Shown here piece after piece: positions 39,848 through 49,737 of a stretch of 64,000 nucleotides of DNA; position 1 is the first letter of the stretch, and the number at the start of each line of letters is the position of its first letter. Both the position numbers and the translations under genes were made by a program. The stretch comes from Vibrio injensis. GTDB lineage: Bacteria; Pseudomonadota; Gammaproteobacteria; Enterobacterales; Vibrionaceae. Below the pieces are notes generated by a model. That model was given only the letters and a program-made list of their open reading frames with translations, searched no databases and was not told the origin of the DNA. The stretch covers positions 248,001 to 312,000 of the forward strand of contig NZ_BDJF01000016.1 in NCBI RefSeq assembly GCF_001895205.1, in the 5' to 3' direction.

Positions 39848-40111
39848 TGTAACTCGCCCATCATAATCCATCTATAAACGAAGCTTTTAGGCCTTTTCCC
39901 CAATTAAAAGTGTAGTTTTCATGAAATTTAGTTTGAGGCTTGTCATATTCTCACTATTTGATAGTGTGTTTACTTTATGATTTATGACCGCTTGGGTTTA
40001 TACTCGCGTCATGGCGTTGGTAAATGTGTCCCTTGTCAAAATGATTCATTTCGATGATAACAAGGCACCTGAAAATCCCAATGAGTTGTTCTCTAGGCCC
40101 GCGTGAACACT
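39848..40111 (+). other. Intergenic region upstream of hexR
   Basis: About 260 bases holding the hexR promoter. I looked for a HexR palindrome (TGTAATTNAATTACA type) and found only partial matches, for example TGTAGTTTTC near 39910. No coding sequence is supported. Confidence 0.35.
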
Positions 40112-40966
40112 ATGAATACATTAGAAAAAATACAAAAAAATCTAGAAAATTTCAGCAAATCGGAACGTAAAGTCGCCGAAGTGATTATGGCTTCCCCGCA
40201 AACCGCCATTCATTCCAGCATTGCGACGCTGGCCAAAATGGCCGACGTTAGTGAACCGACAGTGAATCGCTTTTGTCGTCGACTCGACACCAAAGGTTTC
40301 CCTGATTTTAAATTACATTTAGCACAAAGCTTGGCGAATGGGACACCTTACGTGAATCGCAACGTGGAAGAAGACGATGGTCCCGATGCGTATACCCATA
40401 AGATTTTCGAATCGACCATGGCCTGTTTGGATGTTGCCAAAAATAGTCTCGACCCAATGCAAATTAACCGAGCGGTTGACCTATTAACACAAGCCAAGCG
40501 CATTTCGTTTTTTGGTTTAGGCGCATCCTCTTCCGTCGCACGTGATGCACAAAACAAATTCATTCGTTTTAATATTCCGATCTCTTGTTTTGAAGATATT
40601 GTTATGCAACGGATGAGCTGCATTAACTGTACCGACAATGATGTGATCGTGTTGATTTCTCATACCGGACGAACAAAAAGCCAAGTTGAAATCGCTAATC
40701 TTGCACGAGAAAATGGCGCAACCGTTATTGCTATTACCGCAAAAGACTCGCCGTTAGATAAAGCGAGCTCTTTATCGATTTGTCTTGATGTCCCTGAAGA
40801 TACCGATGTTTACATGCCGATGGCGAGTCGAGTTGTGCAGATGACGGTGATTGATGTGTTAGCGACCGGTTTCACTTTGCGCCGAGGTTCTGGTTTTAGA
40901 GAAAACCTCAAACGCGTTAAAGACGTGTTAAAAGACTCTCGCTACGATAAATTATCGCAGTTTTAA
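40112..40966 (+). CDS. hexR: RpiR-family transcriptional regulator HexR
   Basis: A 284-residue regulator with an N-terminal HTH of RpiR type (residues 1-75, ADVSEPTVNRFCRRL) and a SIS sugar-phosphate-binding domain (about 125-255, FFGLGASSSVARDAQNKF and ISHTGRTKSQ). HexR senses 2-keto-3-deoxy-6-phosphogluconate and controls central carbon genes such as zwf, edd, gap and pck in gamma-proteobacteria. The start MNTLEKIQ matches the family; an in-frame GTG nine bases upstream (40103) is the alternative. It ends in a long perfect inverted repeat. Confidence 0.94.
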   Translation: MNTLEKIQKNLENFSKSERKVAEVIMASPQTAIHSSIATLAKMADVSEPTVNRFCRRLDTKGFPDFKLHLAQSLANGTPYVNRNVEEDDGPDAYTHKIFESTMACLDVAKNSLDPMQINRAVDLLTQAKRISFFGLGASSSVARDAQNKFIRFNIPISCFEDIVMQRMSCINCTDNDVIVLISHTGRTKSQVEIANLARENGATVIAITAKDSPLDKASSLSICLDVPEDTDVYMPMASRVVQMTVIDVLATGFTLRRGSGFRENLKRVKDVLKDSRYDKLSQF

Positions 40967-40991
40967 TTCTTTTTTCTCTCCCCCAACCGAA

Positions 40992-41050
40992 AAAGAGAAT
41001 GGAGCTATTCATGGCTATAAGATGAATAGCTCCATTCTCTTTCTACTTTT
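40992..41050 (+). terminator. 21-bp perfect hairpin terminator between hexR and the alcohol dehydrogenase
   Basis: The arms at 40992-41012 and 41022-41042 are perfect complements around GGCTATAAG, followed on the plus strand by CTACTTTTTT. The stem is about twice the usual length for an intrinsic terminator and lies between converging genes. Confidence 0.85.
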
Positions 41051-42304
41051 TTAGCTTCCTTGTTCACTTCCTTCGACAAGGCGAGAATTATAAATCCACT
41101 GCAATCTTTTCTCGCTAACCAAAGGCGGGATAATATTCTGCGTTTCTGATTGAGAACATGAACAAACTTGCCATAAAATATACACTAATCTCTCATAAGT
41201 TAACGGAAATGGGTTGCCTTTAATCGCTTGTGACCGCAGCGCATCCGTAGCGACTTGCTCGAAAGAAGTAGTGCATACCCCAAATTGACTCAAGGACGGA
41301 AGTTGTAACTTGTCGAGCATCATCTGCACCCAAAGAATACTATCATCGATGTTGACATTTTTACGCTTCGTCAGTAATTGCGCAATTCGGTAATAACGCT
41401 GCAATACTTCCGTACGTTGGGCCTTTTTGGCCGCATGAATATTCTCTCGCATTACATACGGGGCAAGACGAGCGGTGATCACGCTGTGCGGTGCGTCGAG
41501 CTTACCTCCCAACGCAGAGGCCAATCCATGCGCAGCCCCCAACTTAGCGTTAGTGATTGCCATTCCACCCAACATGGCCGCAAAGGATAAATCCTCACGA
41601 GCAGGTTTATCATCCAAACAACACGCAGCAAGCGTTGAACGTGATAAACGGCGCAATCCCTCTTCACAGATCATATCCGTTAAAGGATTAGGCTCACCGC
41701 AAACATAAGCCTCCATGAGATGAGTAAAAGCGTCCATGGCACCACGACCAGATGTATAACGATCGGTGCCGTACGTTAAACTCGGATCGATAATCGCCAC
41801 GGCGGCCAGCATATCAGGGCTACGTAAACTCACTTTAACTTTATCTTGCCCTGATTTTAACACTGCGTTTTTCGTGACTTCCGAGCCCGTACTGGCGGTG
41901 GTTGGAATCGCAATAAATGGCAATGGCTTAGCTTTGAGTGGCACATTACGACCGACGACTTCAACATAGTCATACACATTTCCTTGATTAGGAATAATCG
42001 CCGCTAAAGCCTTTCCCATGTCTAAAACACTACCGCCTCCGATAGCCACCACCACCTGTGGCTGAAAGCGTCGCCCAACGATAGCCGCTTCTTCGACCAT
42101 AGTAATATTGGGCTCACCATCAATAGCAACGTGCTGATAGGGCATTTTTTGCTGTTGTAAATAATCACTGATCACTTGAGCACGTTGCACATTTTTACCT
42201 GATACCAGTAGCACACTGTAACCATATTGATTGATCAGCGACAACGAGTTTTGCAGTGCCCCCGCACCGAATACAATTCGATTCGATGTTATAAACTGGA
42301 ACAT
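41051..42304 (-). CDS. Iron-containing alcohol dehydrogenase
   Basis: A 417-residue type III alcohol dehydrogenase. The NAD-binding GGGSVLDMGKALAA is at about residues 91-104, and metal ligands lie in DAFTHLMEAY and HGLASALGG. Members reduce aldehydes or oxidise short alcohols; the substrate is not known. The ATG at 42304 follows GGAGGG closely; an upstream TTG would add five residues. It faces hexR across the long hairpin and is not obviously co-transcribed with anything. Confidence 0.9.
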   Translation of the reverse strand: MFQFITSNRIVFGAGALQNSLSLINQYGYSVLLVSGKNVQRAQVISDYLQQQKMPYQHVAIDGEPNITMVEEAAIVGRRFQPQVVVAIGGGSVLDMGKALAAIIPNQGNVYDYVEVVGRNVPLKAKPLPFIAIPTTASTGSEVTKNAVLKSGQDKVKVSLRSPDMLAAVAIIDPSLTYGTDRYTSGRGAMDAFTHLMEAYVCGEPNPLTDMICEEGLRRLSRSTLAACCLDDKPAREDLSFAAMLGGMAITNAKLGAAHGLASALGGKLDAPHSVITARLAPYVMRENIHAAKKAQRTEVLQRYYRIAQLLTKRKNVNIDDSILWVQMMLDKLQLPSLSQFGVCTTSFEQVATDALRSQAIKGNPFPLTYERLVYILWQVCSCSQSETQNIIPPLVSEKRLQWIYNSRLVEGSEQGS

Positions 42305-42572
42305 GTGCCCTCCACCCAATCACTCTAACAACATTTAGTGTGCTTCTCTTTGTAAAATTTTTTTTTGACTCAGTGCAACCTGTTGCTAAATAACTCAAAC
42401 TTCATCTCAGACTATGCACGACATCACAATAGATAGTATAAGCATCGCTGCTTTATTTAACTTGGGCATAAATTATCCAATCAATTTTACCTATTAAAAC
42501 AACTGGTAAATGACGCTTTATTTCCTAATTCGAATCGGGCATAGTGACGCAAACGAAACAGAGGAGAAAGTG

Positions 42573-42839
42573 ATGTTCGTAGTGATTTTTGGCCGCCCGG
42601 CTTGCCCATATTGTGTCCGTGCAAAAGAGCACGCAGAAACCTTAAAAGCGAAACGTGATGACTTCAATTACCGTTATGTTGATATTCATGAAGAAGGCAT
42701 TACTAAAGCTGATCTAGAAAAAACCGTTGGCAAGCCTGTTGAAACAGTGCCACAAATTTTTATTGATCAACAACATATTGGCGGCTGCACTGAATTTGAA
42801 GCCTATGCAAAAGAGCATTTAGGTCTATTTGACGAATAA
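42573..42839 (+). CDS. grxA: Glutaredoxin 1
   Basis: An 88-residue GrxA-type dithiol glutaredoxin that reduces disulfides, for example in ribonucleotide reductase, with glutathione. The active site CPYC is at residues 11-14; the cis-proline and glutathione-binding TVPQIF and GGCTEFEAY are present. The ATG at 42573 is preceded by GAGGAG; the frame is open upstream to 42510 without support. A terminator follows. Confidence 0.96.
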   Translation: MFVVIFGRPACPYCVRAKEHAETLKAKRDDFNYRYVDIHEEGITKADLEKTVGKPVETVPQIFIDQQHIGGCTEFEAYAKEHLGLFDE

Positions 42840-42869
42840 GCTTTCGACACACCATTTTTAATCTTAGTC

Positions 42870-42898
42870 AACCCGCTGATGTTTCGCGGGTTTTTTAA
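42870..42898 (+). terminator. Terminator after grxA
   Basis: AACCCGC and GCGGGTT form a short stem, followed by TTTTTT, 31 bases after the grxA stop. Confidence 0.88.
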
Positions 42899-43018
42899 TA
42901 ACTTATTTATTAAAAAATGACCTTGCCCTGAAAAAATTCACTTATCTTTTTGCCTATTTACGATACAATCGTCACAATTTAATCATCCTCCTCTTGCATG
43001 CCAATATTGAGCTAAATT

Positions 43019-44701
43019 GTGAATATCGACGTCGTACTGTTGTTAGAACAAAACCCTATCTTATTGATCTTCGTTGTCCTCGCCATTGGCTTGGCATTTG
43101 GCAAAATTCGCTTTGGTAGTTTGCAATTAGGCAACTCGATTGGCGTGCTGATCACCTCTCTTGTTATGGGGCACTTGGGCTTTTCATTTAATGCCGAAGC
43201 GTTAACGATTGGCTTTATGCTGTTCATTTATTGTGTAGGAATTGAAGCGGGGCCAAACTTCTTTGGTATCTTCTTTCGTGATGGTAAGCATTATTTAATT
43301 TTAAGCCTAGTTGTGTTAGTTACTGCCACCAGTTTAACCTATTCCGCCAGCCATTTTTTTAATCTCGATTATGGCTTAGCGGCTGGGATGATGGCCGGAG
43401 CGTTAACGTCGACTCCTGTCTTGGTGGGTGCACAAGATGCCCTAAACTCTGGTCTCGCCAGTATTCCCCGTAATATGGATCTGACCTTGATTTTAGAAAA
43501 TGTCTCGGTTGGCTATGCGATGGCCTATCTGATTGGCCTGATCAGTATGATCATGTTTGCGAAGTTACTGCCTAAGTTACAAAAACAAAATCTCTCTGAT
43601 TCAGCGCAACAAATTGCTCAAGAACGGGGAATTGGCGGCAGCGGACAACGCAAGGTCTATTTGCCGATCATTCGTGCTTATCGGGTTGGCCCAGAGCTAA
43701 CCAATTGGATTGATGGCAGAAATTTACGAGAGCTTGGTATCTATCGTCAAACTGGATGCTATATCGAGCGTATTCGTCGCAATGGTATTCTTGCCCACCC
43801 TGATGGTGATGCTATTTTGCAAGAAGGTGATGAAATTGCTTTAGTCGGTTTTCCAGACAGTCATGCACGCCTCGATCCGAGCTTTCGTAATGGTAAAGAA
43901 GTGTTTGATAGAAACTTACTTGACCTACGGATCACTGAAGAAGAAATTGTCGTCAAAAGTGACAGTATTGCTGGAAAAAGGTTGTCTGATTTAAACCTCT
44001 CAGAATATGGCTGTTTCTTGAACCGCGTGGTGCGTGCGCAAATTGAAATGCCGATGGATCTCGATATTGTGCTGGCGAAAGGCGATGTACTTCAGGTCAG
44101 TGGAGAAAAAAGTCGTGTTAAAGGGCTAGCCGAACGAATCGGTTTTATCTCTATTCATAGTCAGATGGCCGATCTCATGGCTTTTTGTAGCTTTTTCATT
44201 TTAGGGATTCTCTTTGGCTTAATTACCATGACCTTTGGTCAAGTCTCCTTTAGTCTGGGCAATGCCGTCGGCCTACTTTTGTCCGGTATCTCGCTTGGTT
44301 TTTTACGAGCCAACCATCCAACCTTTGGTTATGTCCCGCAAGGTGCATTAAATATGGTCAAAGATCTAGGACTGATGATATTTATGGTCGGTATTGGCTT
44401 AAGTGCTGGTGGACGAATGTTTGAACATTTAACCGAAGTTGGTCCGCAAGTGATTGGCTTAGCATTCATCGTGAGCGTTGTCCCCGTCGTTTTTGCTTAT
44501 TTGGTCGGAGCGTATCTATTAAAAATGAATCGCGCTTTACTTTTTGGAGCGATCATTGGTGCTCGTACCTGTGCTCCGGCGATGGATATCGTGAATGATT
44601 ATGCCAAATCGACCATTCCAGCGCTTGGCTATGCGGGAACTTACGCCATTGCCAATATTTTGATGACGCTTGCTGGTACCATCTTAATTATTCTCAACTA
44701 A
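43019..44701 (+). CDS. AspT/YbjL-family transporter with two RCK_C domains
   Basis: A 560-residue inner-membrane protein starting at GTG. It has two blocks of hydrophobic segments (about residues 5-185 and 380-560) separated by two TrkA_C-type regulatory domains, the first around [19 protein letters not shown], the second around [15 protein letters not shown]. This is the layout of aspartate:alanine exchanger family proteins such as YbjL. The substrate is unknown. A bidirectional terminator separates it from fabV. Confidence 0.88.
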   Translation: MNIDVVLLLEQNPILLIFVVLAIGLAFGKIRFGSLQLGNSIGVLITSLVMGHLGFSFNAEALTIGFMLFIYCVGIEAGPNFFGIFFRDGKHYLILSLVVLVTATSLTYSASHFFNLDYGLAAGMMAGALTSTPVLVGAQDALNSGLASIPRNMDLTLILENVSVGYAMAYLIGLISMIMFAKLLPKLQKQNLSDSAQQIAQERGIGGSGQRKVYLPIIRAYRVGPELTNWIDGRNLRELGIYRQTGCYIERIRRNGILAHPDGDAILQEGDEIALVGFPDSHARLDPSFRNGKEVFDRNLLDLRITEEEIVVKSDSIAGKRLSDLNLSEYGCFLNRVVRAQIEMPMDLDIVLAKGDVLQVSGEKSRVKGLAERIGFISIHSQMADLMAFCSFFILGILFGLITMTFGQVSFSLGNAVGLLLSGISLGFLRANHPTFGYVPQGALNMVKDLGLMIFMVGIGLSAGGRMFEHLTEVGPQVIGLAFIVSVVPVVFAYLVGAYLLKMNRALLFGAIIGARTCAPAMDIVNDYAKSTIPALGYAGTYAIANILMTLAGTILIILN

Positions 44702-44744
44702 GCAATTCCTCAGTGAATATTCTTGATAGAGATAAGCACTAAAG

Positions 44745-44771
44745 AAAAAGGCGCATAAAGCGCCTTTTTTA
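44745..44771 (+). terminator. Bidirectional terminator between the YbjL-type gene and fabV
   Basis: AAAAAGGCGC and GCGCCTTTTTT with the loop ATAAA; T tracts on both strands serve both converging genes. Confidence 0.93.
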
Positions 44772-44790
44772 CTCTTTGATAAGACATCGA

Positions 44791-45993
44791 TTAAATGTCA
44801 ATCACATCAAATTCAACCTCTGGGCTGACATCGGCATCGTAATCAACCCCCTCAACACCAAAGCCAAACAGCTTAAGGAACTCTTCTTTATAGAGTTCAT
44901 AATCTGTTAACGTCTTGAGATTTTCAGTCGTGATTTGTGGCCATAACTCACGGCAGTGCTGTTGAATATCTTCACGCAACTCCCAATCATCAAGACGCAG
45001 ACGGTTATGAGCGTCCGTTTCCGGTGCAGAGCCATCATTTTTATACAAACGCTGGCTGAACAAACGATAGATTTGCTCCATACATCCTTCGTGGATGCCT
45101 TCTTCACGCATTTTCTTAAAGACCATTGCGATGTATAACGGCATGACAGGAATCGCCGAGCTAGCTTGAGTGACAACCGACTTTAACACGGCCACATTAG
45201 CGCTACCTTGCTTGGCGGCTAATTTTTCATTTAATGCTTGTGCAGCGCGATCTAAATCCATCTTCGCACGACCCAATGCACCATCCCAATAAATTGGCCA
45301 CGTTAGCTCAGTACCGATGTAGCTATAAGCAACGGTTTTACAACCATCCGCTAAAACGCCCGCATCATCGAGGGCCTGCATCCATAACTCCCAATCTTGA
45401 CCGCCCATTACCGTGATGGTGTCGTTGATTTCTTGTTCAGTGGCAGGTTCAACGCTGGCTTCGATAATGATGTCTTTATTGGTATCAACGGCAGTAGCGG
45501 TGTAAGTTTCACCGATTGGTTTCAGGGCTGAACGAACCACTTCACCGCTATCTGGCATCTTACGAACCGGAGAAGCCAATGAATAAACCACTAAATCAAT
45601 TTGACCTAGGTCTTGTTTGATCAACTCAATGGCTTTTTGCTTAGCTTGATCAGAAAAGGCGTCACCATTGAGGCTCTTAGCGTATAAACCTTCTTGGTGA
45701 GCTAACTTATCAAACGCCGCGGCATTGTAAAATCCAGCGGTTCCGGTTTTCTTTTCCGTACCCGGTTTTTCAAAAAAGACGCCAATCGTTGCAGCACCAC
45801 CAGCAAAGGCGGCAGCAATACGTGAAGATAAGCCGTAGCCACTAGATGAGCCAACGACCAACACACGTTTTGGTGCATTCTTAATCGGGCCTTGTGCTTT
45901 AGTATAAGCAATTTGTTCTTTTACGTTCGCTTCACAGCCCACTGGATGAGTGGTTGTGCAAATGAATCCACGAATTTTAGGTTTGATGATCAT
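44791..45993 (-). CDS. fabV: Enoyl-ACP reductase FabV
   Basis: A 400-residue NADH-dependent trans-2-enoyl reductase that completes each round of fatty acid elongation; FabV enzymes are insensitive to triclosan. The cofactor loop [16 protein letters not shown] is at about residues 48-63, and the catalytic Tyr and Lys are seen as [10 protein letters not shown], the eight-residue spacing that marks the FabV group. AAGGAA lies upstream of the ATG at 45993; a TTG two codons earlier is less likely. It is next to fatty acid degradation genes but faces away from no partner. Confidence 0.96.
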   Translation of the reverse strand: MIIKPKIRGFICTTTHPVGCEANVKEQIAYTKAQGPIKNAPKRVLVVGSSSGYGLSSRIAAAFAGGAATIGVFFEKPGTEKKTGTAGFYNAAAFDKLAHQEGLYAKSLNGDAFSDQAKQKAIELIKQDLGQIDLVVYSLASPVRKMPDSGEVVRSALKPIGETYTATAVDTNKDIIIEASVEPATEQEINDTITVMGGQDWELWMQALDDAGVLADGCKTVAYSYIGTELTWPIYWDGALGRAKMDLDRAAQALNEKLAAKQGSANVAVLKSVVTQASSAIPVMPLYIAMVFKKMREEGIHEGCMEQIYRLFSQRLYKNDGSAPETDAHNRLRLDDWELREDIQQHCRELWPQITTENLKTLTDYELYKEEFLKLFGFGVEGVDYDADVSPEVEFDVIDI

Positions 45994-46184
45994 ATTCAAC
46001 TTCCTTCAAAAATCTCGGTTAGGATAAAAGTTTCAGCGCCACTTCGCATCTTATTTCGGCCCAAAAGCACCTTTTTACGGAGTGGTTGGAGCTGTTCTTA
46101 ACCTAAATGGTTCAGGATCATCCTATCTTAAACACACAAGACAAGACCAATCACAAAAAATTAGCGCTACTGTACCATTAACAG

Positions 46185-46214
46185 CAAAAAAATAAGGCCT
46201 CAAAAGAGGCCTTA
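46185..46214 (-). terminator. Terminator after fadE
   Basis: On the minus strand TAAGGCCTC-TTTT-GAGGCCTTA followed by seven T, 28 bases past the fadE stop. A textbook intrinsic terminator. Confidence 0.94.
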
Positions 46215-46241
46215 CAACATTAGCAAATTAAATAGGATGAG

Positions 46242-48543
46242 TTACGCCACATTATTCAATTTTGGTGGATTAACGTTGTGAGTGCGCACTTCGCTTAAAT
46301 CATGACTGAAATGGTCCACTTGAATCGCTTTCGAGCGCAATTTGTCTGCAGCTAAAATCGCTTCAACTTCATTGTCAGTCAAAACACCAGCCGCTTTCGC
46401 TTGAGCAAGACGCTCGACCAAAGGTCCTTTACGAGCCACCTTACCTTCTTTCACCGCTTTATTCATTTGTCGCTCCAACCCTTTCACACTATACATAGCA
46501 AGGAAGGCACTCTCCATTAAACCTACACTATCATCTTCATCTTTACCGATGTAACACAAATGGGTTAGGCGATCACGATGCGCTCCTGGCGTCATTAGAC
46601 TTTCAGCAATCTTGACGGTAAGTGTATCGCTAGGCGCTTGGTAGTGATTACCTAGTGGGAATATTAACCCCTTCAATAATCCACCGACCGCTTTAATCGG
46701 ATAATTACGATAAGTATCACTCAGGGCTTTGGCAGCATGATGTAAACAATGTTGCATTGCGTAGTGCACATAATCGAGATCCGTTTGTTGACGGCCTTCA
46801 TCTTCGTAACGCTTCAATACCGCTGACCCCATATAAAGGAAGCTCAGTGCATCCCCCAAACGCGCGGAGATCATCTCTTTACGTTTCAACTCACCGCCCA
46901 AGGTCAACATAGCAAAGTCGGCGCTAACCGCTAAGGCACGGCTTAAACGGGTCATTTCTTTATAATACCCTTGGGTCGGCCCACTCATCTCTGCTTTGAT
47001 GAATCGCGAACCCGTCAGAGCAGCACCAAAAGCACCAAAGGTATTTTTGACTGCATGACCAATGTGTTTAAACAATAACTTATCAAAATCCTTCGCGGCT
47101 TGTTCGCTATCTGGGTTAGCAGCCGCTTCCATTTCTTTGAGAACATAAGGATGACAACGCGTCGCACCTTGACCAAAGATCATCAGGTTACGGGTCAGGA
47201 TATTGGCCCCTTCCACCGTAATCGCAACGGGTACGCCAAGGTAATGGGTCGATAGGTAATTCATAGGCCCATCTTGAATCGCACGTCCTGAATGAATATC
47301 CATTGAATCGTTTAAGATGGTTCGCGCCATTTCTGTCATATGGTATTTAGCAATCGCGGTAATGATCCCTGGGCGCTCTTTCATATCGAGAGAAGTTGTC
47401 GTCAACGTCCGCGTTGCTTCGAGTAGGTAAGTCAAACCACCAATTCGACCGAGCGCTTCTGCAACACCTTCAAACTTACCGATCGACATACCAAACTGCT
47501 TACGAACATAAGCATAAGCTCCTGTGGTGCGAGAGGTGAGATGACCAATCGCCGTGCCGAGAGCCGGTAAAGAAATACCCCGCCCAGCAGAAAGACACTC
47601 AACCAGCAGAAAGACACTCAACCAGCATGCGCCAGCCTTTACCAGCATAGTCCACGCCACCAATCAGCCATTCCATCGGAATAAAGACATCATTACCACG
47701 AGTTGGTCCGTTCATAAACGCTAAACCGAGCGGGTCATGACGCTCACCAATTTCAACACCGGTATGGTTGGCAGGGATTAAAGCACAGGTAATACCGAGC
47801 TCTTTTTTATCGCCAAGCAATCCATCCGGATCATTCAATTTAAACGCTAAACCAAGTACGGTTGCCACTGGTGCTAGTGTGATATAGCGTTTGTTCCAAC
47901 TTAAACGAATACCTAAGACTTCCTTACCTTCATGCTTGCCATAGCACACGACACCTTGATCAGGAATACCACCAGCATCTGAACCCGCTTCTGGGCCAGT
48001 TAATGCAAAACAAGGAATATCCGTACCATCAGCTAAACGTGGCAGCCAATAATCTTTCTGCTCTTGAGTACCATAATGAGAAAGCAGTTCACCTGGGCCT
48101 AGAGAGTTAGGCACCATGACGGTAACGGCAGCACTGATACTGCGCGTCGCAATACGTGATACGATGGTTGAATTGGCCAGCGCCGAGAATTCACGGCCAC
48201 CATATTCTTTAGAAATAATTAATGAGAAGAAGCGCTCTTTACGCAGATAATCCCATACCTCTTTGGGTAGGTCACGATCGTGTTTGATGATTTTATGGTC
48301 ATCAATCATACCGAGTAGCGTTTCAAGCTCATTATCCATGAAGGATTGCTCTTCCGCCGTGAGAGTTGGCTTAGGATAATGATGTAGCGTCGTAAAGTTA
48401 GGCTTACCAGAGAACAACTCTCCATCCCACCATACACTTCCCGCTTCCATGGCTTCTTTTTCGGTTGCAGACAACGGAGGCAACACTTGTTTGAAGAGTT
48501 TGAAAGCTGGGTCACTAATCCATTTTCTTCTTAGAGAGCTCAT
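46242..48543 (-). pseudogene. fadE: Acyl-CoA dehydrogenase FadE, frameshifted by a 19-bp tandem duplication
   Basis: The first enzyme of beta-oxidation, broken into two frames. The N-terminal piece (48543-47599, 314 codons) contains the acyl-CoA dehydrogenase fold with [14 protein letters not shown] and stops soon after [12 protein letters not shown]. The other frame repeats VECLSAG and then continues RGISLPALG to the end of the C-terminal part (stop at 46242). The cause is an exact 19-bp repeat in tandem. Without one copy the gene is 2283 bases, exactly 761 codons including the stop, a normal vibrio FadE length. AAGGAT precedes the ATG at 48543. As read, full-length FadE cannot be made. Confidence 0.93.
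47585..47622 (-). repeat. 19-bp perfect tandem duplication in fadE
   Basis: CAGCAGAAAGACACTCAAC occurs at 47585-47603 and again at 47604-47622, with a further partial CAGCA behind it. Nineteen is not a multiple of three, so the second copy shifts the reading frame of fadE. CAGCA at both borders offers microhomology for slippage or recombination. Confidence 0.97.
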
Positions 48544-48604
48544 AATTCCGATCCTTTTGTTCACTGGTTAAGATTTATACTTATTATGGTTTCGTTTAGT
48601 TCAA

Positions 48605-49231
48605 TTACTTGGCTGCTACTCCAGCAGCTAAATAAGGAATAATCTGGTCGATCATCGAGTTAGCATCCACTTTAGTCGCAAAATCATTTTCAGCAATTTG
48701 CGCTAAGGCTTGACTGGATGCCATGGTAAAAACGCAGGTCCCAAGCGTGAAATGCAACCGCCAAAACAACGTTTCACGAGTTAAGTTGGGGTTTGCTTTC
48801 ATGACCGACTGAGTAAATAGGCTGAGGACTTCGTCATAACGAGTGGTAATAAACCAGCGTAAATGCCCTTGTACATCGGTATAACCGCGGCCAATTAACA
48901 GCATGAAGCGACTGGTACCATTTGGACGTATTTGATTTAACGCTTTTAAAGGTCCACGTAACGATTCAAACACCTCTTCCATGCTGTAACTTTCTTGCTC
49001 ATTCAACGCCATCAATGACTGTTTAACGGCCGGCATAAATGCTTCCAGGTAACGATTCAGTACTGCACGTACCAAGGTTTTTTTATCACCAAAGTGATAA
49101 TTCACCGACGCCAGATTGACGTTAGCTTTGCTAGTGATCGTGCGAAGAGACGTATCATTAAAACCATGCTCAGCAAATAGCCCTTCTGCTACATCGAGTA
49201 TTTTTTCTTTGGTACTGCTCTTTGGGGCCAT
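48605..49231 (-). CDS. psrA: TetR-family fatty-acid regulator PsrA
   Basis: A 208-residue TetR-type repressor. The N-terminal HTH (residues 5-50) includes TSLRTITSKANVNLASVNYHFGDKKTL, the family recognition helix. The remainder is the ligand-binding domain. PsrA proteins sense long-chain acyl-CoA or fatty acids and repress beta-oxidation genes, including a neighbouring fadE, in Pseudomonas, Shewanella and vibrios. It lies 61 bases upstream of fadE on the same strand, so one transcript is likely. A PsrA-type palindrome precedes it. Start at 49231; an ATG at 49240 is an alternative. Confidence 0.87.
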   Translation of the reverse strand: MAPKSSTKEKILDVAEGLFAEHGFNDTSLRTITSKANVNLASVNYHFGDKKTLVRAVLNRYLEAFMPAVKQSLMALNEQESYSMEEVFESLRGPLKALNQIRPNGTSRFMLLIGRGYTDVQGHLRWFITTRYDEVLSLFTQSVMKANPNLTRETLFWRLHFTLGTCVFTMASSQALAQIAENDFATKVDANSMIDQIIPYLAAGVAAK

Positions 49232-49245
49232 TTCAATCATCCGTA

Positions 49246-49261
49246 TCAAACAACTGTTTGA
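49246..49261 (-). promoter_or_regulatory. PsrA-type operator
   Basis: TCAAAC-AACT-GTTTGA is a perfect 6-4-6 palindrome and fits the PsrA pattern (G/C)AAAC-N4-GTTT(G/C). It lies 15 bases upstream of the psrA start, so the protein probably represses its own gene and the fadE gene downstream. Confidence 0.7.
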
Positions 49262-49443
49262 AATATACCTTTGAAACACCAGATTAACAAGCAATTAACA
49301 TCACACTTTTAAAACATGGTCGGACTAGATATTTTCGACGCGAGACAAAATCAATCTGTCATCCACATCATCCCGCACTCTTAGGCTCTTAAAGGGGAGC
49401 AAAGAGAAATAATCATTTTTTTTGATCATTTTTCTATTATTTG

Positions 49444-49471
49444 GGAACTCTTTGTTATTCATCCAGTCTGA
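49444..49471 (+). promoter_or_regulatory. SigmaE-type promoter of the sRNA
   Basis: GGAACTC, exactly 16 bases, TCTGA: this is the extracytoplasmic sigma factor RpoE pattern (GGAACTT-N16-TCTGA type) with one mismatch in the -35. Transcription would start around 49476-49479. Confidence 0.82.
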
Positions 49472-49475
49472 CTTA

Positions 49476-49668
49476 GTGTAGTTGGTAGAGCATTCAGAGT
49501 TTTACGGCCGTCGAACTTTCTTGGTCACTGGCAACTACACGATACCGATACGACTTGAAGATTGGACGCACACTGTCAATGCTTCAAGTGGCAAGGTAAA
49601 TGCTGCTTTTTCCTTATTAACTCCTATGTTTGTATCCGCCCAGTTCATTTTGTTCTGGGCTTTTTTTT
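49476..49668 (+). ncRNA. vrrA: SigmaE-dependent small RNA, VrrA candidate
   Basis: About 193 bases with strong structure and no gene. A 9-bp stem GTGTAGTTG / CAACTACAC (49476-49484 and 49532-49540) encloses a second helix AGAGTT / AACTTT. A bulged hairpin ACTTGAAGATTG...CAATGCTTCAAGT follows (49553-49589), then a linker, then a terminator. The RpoE-type promoter fits VrrA, the V. cholerae sRNA that lowers OmpA. I recall vrrA being just beside the psrA homologue, which matches, but VrrA of V. cholerae is about 140 bases, so length differs. Sequence identity to VrrA was not checked. Confidence 0.7.
49638..49668 (+). terminator. Terminator of the sRNA
   Basis: GCCCAG and CTGGGC with an 11-base loop, followed by eight T. 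A strong Hfq-type 3' end. Confidence 0.92.
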
Positions 49669-49737
49669 GCACCTCATACCGCTAATGACTAAGAAAGCGT
49701 ATAATGCTCGGCTAACCTTGTTGACCCCCATAAATTC

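Noticed and set aside
47432..47617. Small frame inside fadE
   Set aside because: Alternate-frame shadow near the duplicated segment; not a separate gene.
49482..49685. 67-codon open frame, and a tRNA-like AGTTGGTAGAGCA sequence
   Set aside because: The frame coincides with the structured sRNA and its terminator. The D-arm-like piece has no acceptor, anticodon or T arm, so it is not a tRNA.
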